From positions 1 through 7,352 of the forward strand of contig JAEEUX010000129.1 of NCBI GenBank assembly GCA_016290695.1: a stretch of DNA of 7,352 nucleotides. Direction: 5' to 3'. This document shows positions 1 to 6,219 of the stretch, piece by piece. The stretch is from Oscillospiraceae bacterium. GTDB lineage: Bacteria; Bacillota; Clostridia; Oscillospirales; Oscillospiraceae. The first letter of the stretch is position 1. Each line of letters begins with the position of its first letter. The notes beneath the pieces were generated by a model, which was given only the letters and a program-made list of their open reading frames with translations, did not search any database and was not told the origin of the DNA. The position numbers and the translations under genes were made by a program.

Positions 1-48
1 GGCGCCTATGCCGCCCGGAAATTCATAATTAAGAGAAAAAAGGATTGA
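1..48 (+). CDS. possible C-terminal tail of an upstream gene (partial)
   Basis: Frame 1 is open from the window edge to a TGA at 46-48 and would encode a 15-residue tail, GAYAARKFIIKRKKD. The start of the stretch is GC-rich like the genes of this window, and a Lys-rich ending is common in cytoplasmic proteins, so a real gene may end here. It is too short to identify. The other two forward frames also stop within 30 bases, so the frame choice is a guess. No terminator lies between this stop and the promoter at 45-72. Confidence 0.25.
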   Translation, partial: GAYAARKFIIKRKKD

Positions 49-72
49 TTTATTCTAAAGATGCTATATAAT
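45..72 (+). promoter_or_regulatory. sigma-A-type promoter for the lipoprotein gene
   Basis: TTGATT at 45-50 and a perfect TATAAT at 67-72 are separated by 16 bp, close to the consensus for the housekeeping sigma factor. The surroundings are AT-rich. The start codon is about 50 bp downstream, leaving a short 5' leader. It is the best promoter seen in the window by eye. The -35 box overlaps the stop codon of the possible upstream tail. Confidence 0.6.
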
Positions 73-82
73 TATCTTGATA

Positions 83-104
83 GTTAATGCCTTTAGCTAT
101 TAAC
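83..104. promoter_or_regulatory. inverted repeat in the 5' leader, possible operator
   Basis: GTTAAT and ATTAAC form perfect 6-bp arms around 10 bp, just downstream of the -10 box and upstream of the ribosome site. It could be an operator for a dimeric repressor or a weak hairpin in the mRNA. AT-rich leaders produce such arms by chance, so the support is weak. Confidence 0.25.
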
Positions 105-124
105 ATGAAAAGGAGATCAATCAA

Positions 125-955
125 ATGAAAAAGATTTTTGCTTTGCTTATGGTCATGGCGATGCTTCTCGCGCTTGCTGCATGCGGCAATACCACCTCCG
201 GCGATGCTGCCGCGAATCCCGATACGCCCGCATCTGCAGAGCCCGCAGAATCCGCAGAACCCGCAGAATCCGCGGAACCTGCCGACGTCCCGGATGCTTC
301 CGAGGCAGCCGCGCCCGTTATGAGCCACGCTGAATACATGGCTGCCGCCGTGGACACCGGCGTGACCGTGGAAACCTACGTTCAGGCAACTCAGTCCTGG
401 TGGGAGGACAAAATCACCATCTATGCCCAGAGCGAGGACGGCGCATACTTCATCTATAATGCCGCCTGCTCCGAGGAGGACGCCGCCAAGCTCACACCGG
501 GAACGAAGATCCGCGTAAGCGGCTTTAAGTCCGAGTGGTCGGGCGAGGTCGAGATCATCGACGCGAGCTTCGAGATACTCGACGGCTCCTTCGTCGCCCA
601 GCCCGTTGACGTTACCGCGCTTCTGGGCAGTGAAGCTCTTATCGAGCATCAGAACGAGCTCGTTTCCTTCAAGGGAATGACCGTTGAACCTATTGCGGAC
701 GAGAACGGAAACGAGTCCGCGTTCCTCTATAAGTGGAACGGCTCCGGCGCCGACGGGGACGACCTCTATTTCAACGTATCTGCCGGCGGCAACACCTACA
801 ACTTCACCGTCGAGTCCTATCTCTGCGGCGCGGGCACCGAGGTATACGAGGCTGTGAAGCAGCTCAAGGTCGGCGACGTAATAGACCTCACCGGCTTCCT
901 CTACTGGTATGAGGGCGTGAACCCCCACATCACCTCCGTCAGCCCCGCAGCGTAA
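125..955 (+). CDS. exported lipoprotein with Ala-Glu-Pro/Ser linker and OB-like domains
   Basis: This is a 276-residue membrane-anchored lipoprotein of unknown function. The N terminus is a textbook lipoprotein signal: MKK, a hydrophobic stretch at residues 4-16, and a lipobox LAAC ending in Cys20, the predicted lipidation site. Residues 21-66 are a low-complexity, acidic, Pro/Ala-rich linker that would hold the domain off the membrane. The rest (about 68-275) is beta-rich and free of membrane helices. Two halves can be seen, each with a GTKIRVSGF or GDVIDLTGF segment late in it, which resembles the turn and strand of OB-fold domains; this fold is my inference. No catalytic motif is visible. 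The start at 125 is set by AGGAG at 111-115, nine bases upstream. The gene has its own promoter and terminator, so it is probably monocistronic. A ligand-binding or envelope role is possible but unproven. Confidence 0.9.
   Translation: MKKIFALLMVMAMLLALAACGNTTSGDAAANPDTPASAEPAESAEPAESAEPADVPDASEAAAPVMSHAEYMAAAVDTGVTVETYVQATQSWWEDKITIYAQSEDGAYFIYNAACSEEDAAKLTPGTKIRVSGFKSEWSGEVEIIDASFEILDGSFVAQPVDVTALLGSEALIEHQNELVSFKGMTVEPIADENGNESAFLYKWNGSGADGDDLYFNVSAGGNTYNFTVESYLCGAGTEVYEAVKQLKVGDVIDLTGFLYWYEGVNPHITSVSPAA
236..280 (+). repeat. 9-bp tandem repeat, five copies, coding for Ala-Glu-Pro/Ser
   Basis: Five in-frame 9-bp units follow one another (236-244, 245-253, 254-262, 263-271, 272-280). Each encodes Ala-Glu followed by Pro or Ser, alternating Pro, Ser, Pro, Ser, Pro. 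Units two and four are identical (GCAGAATCC), so an 18-bp period is also present. The array lies in the linker just after the lipidated Cys. Unit number could change by slippage without breaking the frame. Confidence 0.9.
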
Positions 956-1023
956 AGGGGACGGCTGCCGTTTGGCGGTTCCCGCGCGGCTGCCTGTGGG
1001 CATTATACAAGCTACAAAACAAC

Positions 1024-1064
1024 AAATTGGCTGCAGCGATTTATCATCTCGCTGCAGCCAATTT
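1024..1064. terminator. bidirectional intrinsic terminator between convergent genes
   Basis: A perfect 16-bp stem (1024-1039 with 1049-1064, core GGCTGCAGCG) closes a 9-base loop. On the + strand the stem runs into a TTTTT tract at 1061-1065 and ends the lipoprotein transcript. On the - strand the hairpin is followed by a T-rich stretch (from the complement of 1011-1023), so it can also end the sensor transcript, whose stop codon is at 1089. Its position between two converging genes fits a shared terminator. Confidence 0.9.
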
Positions 1065-1088
1065 TTGTGTTAAACGGAAGAATTCTGC

Positions 1089-3020
1089 TCAGCCATCAAG
1101 CATCTGCCTGAGCGAGCGTTCCGCGTTATCGGCGACCTCTTTCATCAGGCTTATAGACGCAGCCGTTTCCTCTGAGGAGGAAACGAGAGTCGCGGCCCGG
1201 CCGTTTACCCGGCCTACTATCTCGCTGAGCTTGCCGGATTCCTGAATAAGATGCTCTATCGTTTCCTTTATATCCTTGTTGTTGGCGTTGCTGTCGTCCG
1301 CCGTTTCTTTGGAGTCCTCCGCGAGCTTCTTGATTTCGTTTGCGACGACGGCGAAGCCTTTGCCTGCCTGACCGGCGCGGGCGGCCTCTATGGAGGCGTT
1401 CAGCGCAAGGAGATTTGTCTGCGAAGATATTGCGATAACGGCGGCGTTATTTTCCTCAAGCTTGTTCAAATATGTCTCGATCCTGTTGAGCACAGTCTTG
1501 AGTTCGGCGGCGAATTCGTCCACCTCGGACATTTCGCTGGATATGCTGCCCGTCTGATAGGCGTTGTCACTGCTCGTTTCGTCGATTTTGTTTATTGTGT
1601 TCTTGAGGGTGCCGAAGTTTTCTTCTATCTCGTTGGCAAGCGAGGCCTTCTTTTCGCGCATCTCATCCTGCGCTCTTCTGACCTCCTCCGTCAGCTCCAG
1701 AGCCTTATCCTTCTCGTCGAAGGCAAGGTCCTTGATGAAGTGGACGCAATTATCTCTGTGGTTGAAGCCGTTGAAAATGGCGACGGCCATCTCGTGGCAG
1801 GAATCGTAGCCGCAGCAGCGGCAGTCTATCATGCGCTTTTCCTTTGTATCCTTCTTAAGGCTGTTGAAAACTTCGTCGAGCTCCTTCGCAGTGGGGATCT
1901 TGTGAGCGCAAATTTCGCTTCTGTCCGTATACTTTCTGACGAAATCGTTCAAATCTAGGTTTGCAAACTGTTTATTGAGGGCGGAAAGTCTCTTCTTGGG
2001 CGTGAGACCCTTGCCCCATGCGGAACGCCTTGAGTTATTCTTGCTGTTCGCCTTTATGCGCTGTATTGCCATGAATACGTCTTCAGTCATGTCGGCGCGG
2101 GCTTCCGTCCCTGGGCCGTAAAGACATCCGTTTGTGCAGTTGAGAGCGTCCACGAAGAGATAGGGGGTTTTTCCTGCCTTTAGAATCTCCTTGTTGCGCT
2201 GGAGATATTCGTACATGTGGGCTTCGCCCTCCATCTGGCGGACGAGTGCGTCCTCGCCGAGAAGCCAGTATACATTCTCCTTGAGGCCGCCCGGCATGGG
2301 ATAAATGGAGCCGAGACCGTATTCAATCTCATCCTTATAAGGCGTCGCGCCGATTACGGGGTGCGCCTTGAGGTATTGTACAAGGTGTTTGAAGGTGAGA
2401 TTATAGGAGATGTAGCCCTTGTTATTAGGGTCGTCTATTTCGTTTTTCTTGGCGATGCAGGGACTTATGAAAGCAAGCTTATCGCTGACTTTCATGTATT
2501 TATTCACGTATATGGCGGCGCACATCATGGGCGACTGAACGGGCATGAGCTTGGGAAGAAGCTCCGGCGCATAACGTTCTATGTAGCCGACGACGGCGGG
2601 GCAGGGCTGGGAGATACTGCCGTAATACTTGTTTTCGGTGATGTATTTTATGTATCCCCAGGTCGTTATGTCCGCGCCGAAGGATACGCTGATAAACCGG
2701 TTTACGCCGAGCTTTTTAAGCATACCGAGATAGTTCTCGTAATCCCGGGAGTAATTGGCAAGGAAAGCGGGGGCAATCAAAACGGATATCTTTACGCCCT
2801 TTTTAAGGTCCTCAAAGAAGCGCTCGACATCGTCGATATACTCTCTCGCGCCATGTTCGCATACGTCGAGGCAGGCTCCGCAGGCTATGCATCTTTCAGA
2901 GTCAACTTCGATAATGTTTCCTCTGCCTTTTTCGACGGCTACATTGGCTCCCATGCTGCTGCATGCTCTTATACAGCGGTTGCATCCTATACATTTGTCA
3001 TTAGTTCTGACAAGACTCAT
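1089..3020 (-). CDS. sensory [FeFe]-hydrogenase-like protein fused to an MCP signalling domain
   Basis: This 643-residue protein is a predicted cytoplasmic sensor of H2 or redox state that signals to the chemotaxis machinery. Seen in order: two [4Fe-4S] motifs (C10, C13, C16, C20; C44, C47, C50, C54); a hydrogenase H-cluster domain (about 75-310) with C140 in SQPCP, C188 in SPCIAKKNE, and C295/C299 in NCTNGC; a CxxCG-type Fe-S motif (C400, C403, C408, C425) resembling the small Fe-S domain of RnfB; and an MCP hairpin (about 460-643) whose tip reads QTNLLALNASIEAARAG. All four H-cluster cysteine ligands are kept, but the proton-relay Cys of TSCCP is Pro139, the Met of MPC is Ser186, and GGGQP is GPGTE. 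Such changes are known in putative sensory hydrogenases, so fast catalysis is unlikely. There is no signal, membrane helix or HAMP domain. GGGAGGTG lies just upstream of the ATG. It follows the S-component-like gene by 39 bp. Confidence 0.92.
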   Translation of the reverse strand: MSLVRTNDKCIGCNRCIRACSSMGANVAVEKGRGNIIEVDSERCIACGACLDVCEHGAREYIDDVERFFEDLKKGVKISVLIAPAFLANYSRDYENYLGMLKKLGVNRFISVSFGADITTWGYIKYITENKYYGSISQPCPAVVGYIERYAPELLPKLMPVQSPMMCAAIYVNKYMKVSDKLAFISPCIAKKNEIDDPNNKGYISYNLTFKHLVQYLKAHPVIGATPYKDEIEYGLGSIYPMPGGLKENVYWLLGEDALVRQMEGEAHMYEYLQRNKEILKAGKTPYLFVDALNCTNGCLYGPGTEARADMTEDVFMAIQRIKANSKNNSRRSAWGKGLTPKKRLSALNKQFANLDLNDFVRKYTDRSEICAHKIPTAKELDEVFNSLKKDTKEKRMIDCRCCGYDSCHEMAVAIFNGFNHRDNCVHFIKDLAFDEKDKALELTEEVRRAQDEMREKKASLANEIEENFGTLKNTINKIDETSSDNAYQTGSISSEMSEVDEFAAELKTVLNRIETYLNKLEENNAAVIAISSQTNLLALNASIEAARAGQAGKGFAVVANEIKKLAEDSKETADDSNANNKDIKETIEHLIQESGKLSEIVGRVNGRAATLVSSSEETAASISLMKEVADNAERSLRQMLDG

Positions 3021-3059
3021 AGTGCACCTCCCGATGTTTGTCTATAATATCTATATCGA

Positions 3060-3641
3060 TTAGTTTTTCTGTATTTTTAGCAGCTTGCTCAGGGGTTTCC
3101 AAACTATGAAGAAATACACAAAACCGATTATTGCGGTAACGAACTGCGTGATAGAGAAGGTGGTCTGAAAAACTGGCATTTTGTCCCTAAGCGGACTTGC
3201 CTCGGGGATGAAGGTGGGCAGCAGCCACAGCGCTATCGTAAGCCCCATGACGCAGCCCTTGATGAGGCAGGGGAGAATCGCCATAATTATAGAACGGACA
3301 CTGATGAGCGGCCTTCCGCAAGAAACTGCAGGTTTAAAGAGAAAATGTGTCGCGACTGCAAGAACGGCGTTTCCGAGCATTATGAGCGGGATTATGCCCG
3401 GGACCGCCGCCATAACCGGCGACGCCGCGATGATAAACGCAGTGAAGGGCGTAATAACAGCCAGAATGAGCCCCCACATAAGTCCCGCAGTCATCACCGC
3501 GAAGATAATGCAAAGATTCACTATCGGACCCGTTATGTAAACGCTGAGATTTTTCAAAAACTGGCTTGCAAGGCATATCGCCAGCAAAATCGCGGTAATT
3601 GCTATTTGTTTTGCTATGGGCTGCGTTTGTTTGCTGCTCAT
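3060..3641 (-). CDS. integral membrane protein, ECF-transporter S-component-like
   Basis: A 193-residue, strongly hydrophobic protein with about six predicted membrane helices (roughly residues 11-29, 36-52, 53-74, 77-101, 116-141 and 161-182), short loops, a Lys-containing N terminus and a basic C terminus. This size and layout match the substrate-binding S subunit of energy-coupling factor transporters, which import vitamins and metal ions using a separate ATPase and T subunit. No ATPase or T-subunit gene is in the window, so it would use a shared module encoded elsewhere. The substrate cannot be read from the sequence, and no known riboswitch was recognised in the leader. The assignment rests on overall character rather than a diagnostic motif. 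The start at 3641 has a weak G-rich site (GATGGGGG) about ten bases upstream. It probably shares a transcript with the hydrogenase-MCP gene 39 bp downstream. Confidence 0.7.
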   Translation of the reverse strand: MSSKQTQPIAKQIAITAILLAICLASQFLKNLSVYITGPIVNLCIIFAVMTAGLMWGLILAVITPFTAFIIAASPVMAAVPGIIPLIMLGNAVLAVATHFLFKPAVSCGRPLISVRSIIMAILPCLIKGCVMGLTIALWLLPTFIPEASPLRDKMPVFQTTFSITQFVTAIIGFVYFFIVWKPLSKLLKIQKN

Positions 3642-3766
3642 GGCTATTCGCCCCCATCTTACCCAACGGCTTGTTTATGCTGAGTGTCTAAAATTACCAA
3701 CTGACATATCGGCTTTGATAAAGTGTATTATATGCGCTGATATATGATAGACCCCTACAACATAAT

Positions 3767-3795
3767 ATTGTATCAAAAACTTAATACAAAGTAAA
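3767..3795 (-). promoter_or_regulatory. candidate promoter for the membrane protein / sensor pair
   Basis: On the - strand TTTACT (3790-3795) and TACAAT (3767-3772) lie 17 bp apart, a fair match to housekeeping promoter boxes (4/6 and 5/6). It would leave a leader of about 120 bases before the ATG at 3641. A perfect TATAAT also occurs on the - strand at 3727-3732 but lacks a recognisable -35 box. The choice between them is uncertain. Confidence 0.35.
3768..3789. promoter_or_regulatory. inverted repeat overlapping the candidate promoter, possible operator
   Basis: TTGTAT and ATACAA make perfect 6-bp arms around 10 bp. The repeat covers nearly all of the -10 box and the whole spacer of the candidate promoter, which is where a repressor would act. 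The 6-10-6 geometry equals that of the repeat at 83-104, though the arm sequences differ. Chance is a real alternative in such AT-rich DNA. Confidence 0.25.
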
Positions 3796-3914
3796 TATCC
3801 TGCGAGTTATACTGAATAAATTTTCCGATATACATAATATGAGGCTGTTTGTTTAGATGATTTTGCGCTAAAATAAGGCTTATTCAAGTTGGAATAACTG
3901 CATTATAAGAGATA

Positions 3915-4775
3915 CTAACAGTTCCCAATATACACAAATTTTAAATGTTTTTTCGCCGTGTCGGCTAAACGATGGATATGTCCGACCTCCGTCGCGGAAC
4001 GGTCCAGCATGTGAAAACGCGGGAAACAGCGGGAAATGTGCAGGGGAATGTCGGCGCCGTGACTATGTCCGTCCGCGTCCTTGAGCGCCGCAACCCAGCT
4101 GCACAGAGCCTCCATCTCTTCCTCTGTATCGTTCTCACCGGGGACTATCAGTGTTGTCAGCTCAACGTGGCAGACCTGTGCGGCACGGGCAATGAAGTTC
4201 TTTACCATGCCCAGGCTGCCGCCGATAACATCGCTATAATAGCGCTCCGTGAAGCCTTTGAGGTCGATGTTCATAGCGTCGATATGAGGGAGAAGCTTTT
4301 CAAGGATTGCGGGCTCGGCTGTGCCGTTAGTTACCATTACGTTCAGAAGCCCGGCTTCGTGAGAGAGCGTTGCTGCGTCGCGCACGAATTCCCAGCCGAT
4401 GAGGGGCTCGTTATATGTGAAAGCAAGCCCTATATTGCCGCGCGGCTTCATGCGTACTGCCGCCGCGACAAGCTCCTCCGGCGTGACAAGCTCGGCATAC
4501 TCAGCATGACGCATAGCGTCATCAGACCATGAAATGTCATGGTTCTGGCAGAAGGGACAGCGCAGGTTGCAGCCGTAGCTGCCTGCGGAAAGAATCATGC
4601 TGCCTGGATGGAAGCGGCGCAGCGGCTTTTTTTCGATGGGGTCGAGCGCAAGCGCCGTTACGCGCCCGTAATTAGCGGATATTACCGCGCCGTGAGCGCA
4701 TTTTCGCGCGCCGCAAAAGCCCGTTTTGCCCTCTGGAATGTCGCAGCGGTGAAAGCATACGTCACATTTTGCCAT
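3915..4775 (-). CDS. amrS: AmmeMemoRadiSam system radical SAM enzyme
   Basis: A 286-residue radical SAM enzyme of the pyruvate-formate-lyase-activase-like branch. The SAM-cluster motif is C69, C73, C76 in GCNLRCPFCQ. Further family segments follow: TYNEP (120-124), VTNG (148-151), NIDLKGF (169-175), TTLIVPGEND (207-216) and HISR (246-249). An N-terminal Cys set (C4, C7, C11, C21, C26), typical of this subfamily, suggests an additional metal or Fe-S site; it also fixes the start, since the first Cys is at residue 4. The enzyme should cleave S-adenosylmethionine to start a radical reaction, but I know of no established substrate for the subfamily. It lies 9 bp after the dioxygenase-AMMECR1 gene, with which it forms the set that names the system. 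AGGAGG sits five bases before the ATG. A glycyl-radical-enzyme activase is the main alternative, but no glycyl radical enzyme is in the window. Confidence 0.9.
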   Translation of the reverse strand: MAKCDVCFHRCDIPEGKTGFCGARKCAHGAVISANYGRVTALALDPIEKKPLRRFHPGSMILSAGSYGCNLRCPFCQNHDISWSDDAMRHAEYAELVTPEELVAAAVRMKPRGNIGLAFTYNEPLIGWEFVRDAATLSHEAGLLNVMVTNGTAEPAILEKLLPHIDAMNIDLKGFTERYYSDVIGGSLGMVKNFIARAAQVCHVELTTLIVPGENDTEEEMEALCSWVAALKDADGHSHGADIPLHISRCFPRFHMLDRSATEVGHIHRLADTAKKHLKFVYIGNC

Positions 4776-4780
4776 GTCAT

Positions 4781-4787
4781 CCTCCTA
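4781..4787 (-). promoter_or_regulatory. ribosome site overlapping the upstream stop codon
   Basis: On the - strand TAGGAGG contains both the TAG stop of the dioxygenase-AMMECR1 gene and the full AGGAGG ribosome site of the radical SAM gene, five bases before its ATG. A ribosome ending one protein is therefore in place to start the next, which supports translational coupling and roughly matched amounts of the two products. Confidence 0.85.
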
Positions 4788-6170
4788 TGTGTGGCGCACA
4801 ACTTCAAAGCGTTGCAGCTCAAGGCTTTCGCTTTTGCCTATTCCTGCCTTTTGACGGGCAATGTCTATCTGCTGCTCCACCGTGTCCACGCCGTCAAGGT
4901 CCGGCAAAAGGAGTCCTCGGCGGCTTCCGTTCGTCACGATGACGCCGTAGTGCTTTACGTCCAGCTCTGCCGGAGATGAGATCTCCTCCGGCTCGCCCAA
5001 AACGTCCACGTTTATCTCAAGCAATTTGAGCTCTTCGGGGCGGATGGGGTCAAAACGCGGGTCACGGCTCGCGGCACTTACAGCATTGGCAATGATTTCC
5101 TCCGCGAGGCTTGCCTGCGTCGGCGAAATGGTTCCGATGCAGCCGCGCAGCCGCCCCTGCTTGTGGATAGAGACGAAGGCGCCGGCGCGCGTGCCTGTCA
5201 GCTCCTGCGGAAGACCCGCGGGAGGCTCCGTTATCTTGCGGCGGAGAACGTAGCTTTCAACGGATTTCCAAGCGAGCTGTACCCATGCGTCGCATGAGGA
5301 ACGTTCCGCCCTGAGCCGCGCTTCCTCGGCCTTTTGGCGAGCCTCAAGAAATCTGCGGTCGATGTCTTCTCCAGCCGGACGGAAGGCGCATATTCCGTAA
5401 CCGACGCCCGTTACATCCTCGTGGGAAAACTGCTCGGCTTCGATGTTTACGCCGTCAAACGCGCCTGCCATGATAACAAAGGATCGGTGACCGCATTCCG
5501 CGGCGCGCTCGCAAAAGCTTTCACTGAAATCGAAGAGCTCACCGAAGGCGGCGCGAGAACATACGTCCATTAGACGCGCGTCGTATTCCGGGCCTTCCGG
5601 CGCAAAACCGTAGGGGCCGCTGGGCTGCAATTTGTGCGACAGGTCGCCGCTCGCAACGTATACCGCCCTGCGCCCGGTTTCTCCGACGGCTTGCTTTATT
5701 ATCTCGCCAAGGCGGTAATGGTCCTCCAGCGGCAGCCCTGAAAGACCGATGCGGACAAGCTTAAAATCGGTATAAAACTTCCGCAGGAAATATAGAGGAA
5801 CCATCGTCCCGTGGTCAAGCTCCGGGGACCTTTCACCGAGCGTTCCCGCGGGGAAATTCTCTGAGGCTGCAATGCGTCCGATTTTCTTCACAAGCTCTTC
5901 GTCGTAAGCTTCGGCGAAACGAATCTGAGGCGCACGAAACTGGGCAAAGCTGCCCTCTGCGCCCTTCCCTGGGGAAATATGAAAATAATCCGAATACATC
6001 GTGGCATGAGGGCTTGAGACGATAACTGTCTCCGGCTTCATAGCCGCGATTTCTTTTGCGGCGCGGGTATACGCTTCCGCCGTCGCCTCGATTTCACGCT
6101 CGCCGCCGCGCCCGACCTCGGGCACTATAAGCGGCGGATGGGGGACCATGAACGCTCCGATAATTGCCAT
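4785..6170 (-). CDS. fusion of LigB-type extradiol dioxygenase domain and AMMECR1 domain (AmmeMemoRadiSam)
   Basis: A 461-residue two-domain cytoplasmic protein. The N-terminal domain (about 1-265) is a class III extradiol-dioxygenase/Memo-like fold with candidate metal or catalytic residues H11 in VPHPP, H55 in SSPHA, H120 in LDHG and H179 in GDLSHK. This is the histidine set expected of LigB-type ring-opening enzymes, which bind non-haem iron. A charged helical linker (about 270-292) leads to the AMMECR1 domain (about 293-461) with its signature LRGCIGT at 341-347, including Cys344, and SRDPRFDPI at 368-376. AMMECR1 has no assigned reaction that I know of. Together with the next gene this supplies proteins A and B of the AmmeMemoRadiSam system in a single chain. 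AAAGGAG lies about six bases before the ATG. It starts 49 bp after the 91-residue gene, likely in one operon. Whether it opens aromatic rings or does other oxidative or metal chemistry is unknown. Confidence 0.92.
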   Translation of the reverse strand: MAIIGAFMVPHPPLIVPEVGRGGEREIEATAEAYTRAAKEIAAMKPETVIVSSPHATMYSDYFHISPGKGAEGSFAQFRAPQIRFAEAYDEELVKKIGRIAASENFPAGTLGERSPELDHGTMVPLYFLRKFYTDFKLVRIGLSGLPLEDHYRLGEIIKQAVGETGRRAVYVASGDLSHKLQPSGPYGFAPEGPEYDARLMDVCSRAAFGELFDFSESFCERAAECGHRSFVIMAGAFDGVNIEAEQFSHEDVTGVGYGICAFRPAGEDIDRRFLEARQKAEEARLRAERSSCDAWVQLAWKSVESYVLRRKITEPPAGLPQELTGTRAGAFVSIHKQGRLRGCIGTISPTQASLAEEIIANAVSAASRDPRFDPIRPEELKLLEINVDVLGEPEEISSPAELDVKHYGVIVTNGSRRGLLLPDLDGVDTVEQQIDIARQKAGIGKSESLELQRFEVVRHT

Positions 6171-6219
6171 TATTCGCTCCTTTCCGAACGGGCTTTAAAA
6201 GTCAAAATCAGGCTGCTGC

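Larger units (their letters stand above)
3642..3914. other. AT-rich intergenic spacer between two co-directional gene groups
   Basis: This 273-bp stretch is clearly richer in A and T than the flanking genes and has no credible coding frame. It separates the end of the radical SAM gene from the start of the membrane protein gene, both on the - strand. It holds a candidate promoter and an inverted repeat near 3767-3795. I see no strong GC-rich terminator hairpin after the radical SAM gene, so readthrough is possible. Confidence 0.7.

Noticed and set aside
105..128. Seven-codon leader ORF overlapping the lipoprotein start (ATGA overlap)
   Set aside because: It has no ribosome site of its own, and its sequence is just the purine-rich ribosome site of the next gene read as codons.
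50..1003. Long open frame on the - strand opposite the lipoprotein gene
   Set aside because: It mirrors the codon pattern of the lipoprotein gene, has no ribosome site, and its product looks like antisense low-complexity text (Gly/Cys/Phe runs from the repeat). The + strand gene has a signal peptide, promoter and terminator.
956..1021. Direct repeat CGGCTGCC at 962-969 and 987-994 after the lipoprotein stop
   Set aside because: Eight bases in a GC-rich stretch are easily explained by chance, and no longer structure surrounds them.
1251..3047. Open frames on the + strand inside the hydrogenase-MCP gene
   Set aside because: They are antisense to a protein with clear, ordered Fe-S and MCP motifs, and their products show no recognisable domains.
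3334..3683. Open frames on both strands overlapping the membrane protein gene
   Set aside because: The products are rich in Arg, His and Cys without pattern, while the chosen frame gives regular hydrophobic helices.
3642..3766. Riboswitch in the leader of the S-component-like gene (TPP, cobalamin, FMN, preQ1, folate)
   Set aside because: Transporter S genes often have one, but I found none of the conserved cores by eye on the - strand.
3840..3914. Terminator after the radical SAM gene
   Set aside because: Only short AT-only arms such as TTATTC and GAATAA occur, with no GC-rich stem followed by a T-tract on the - strand.
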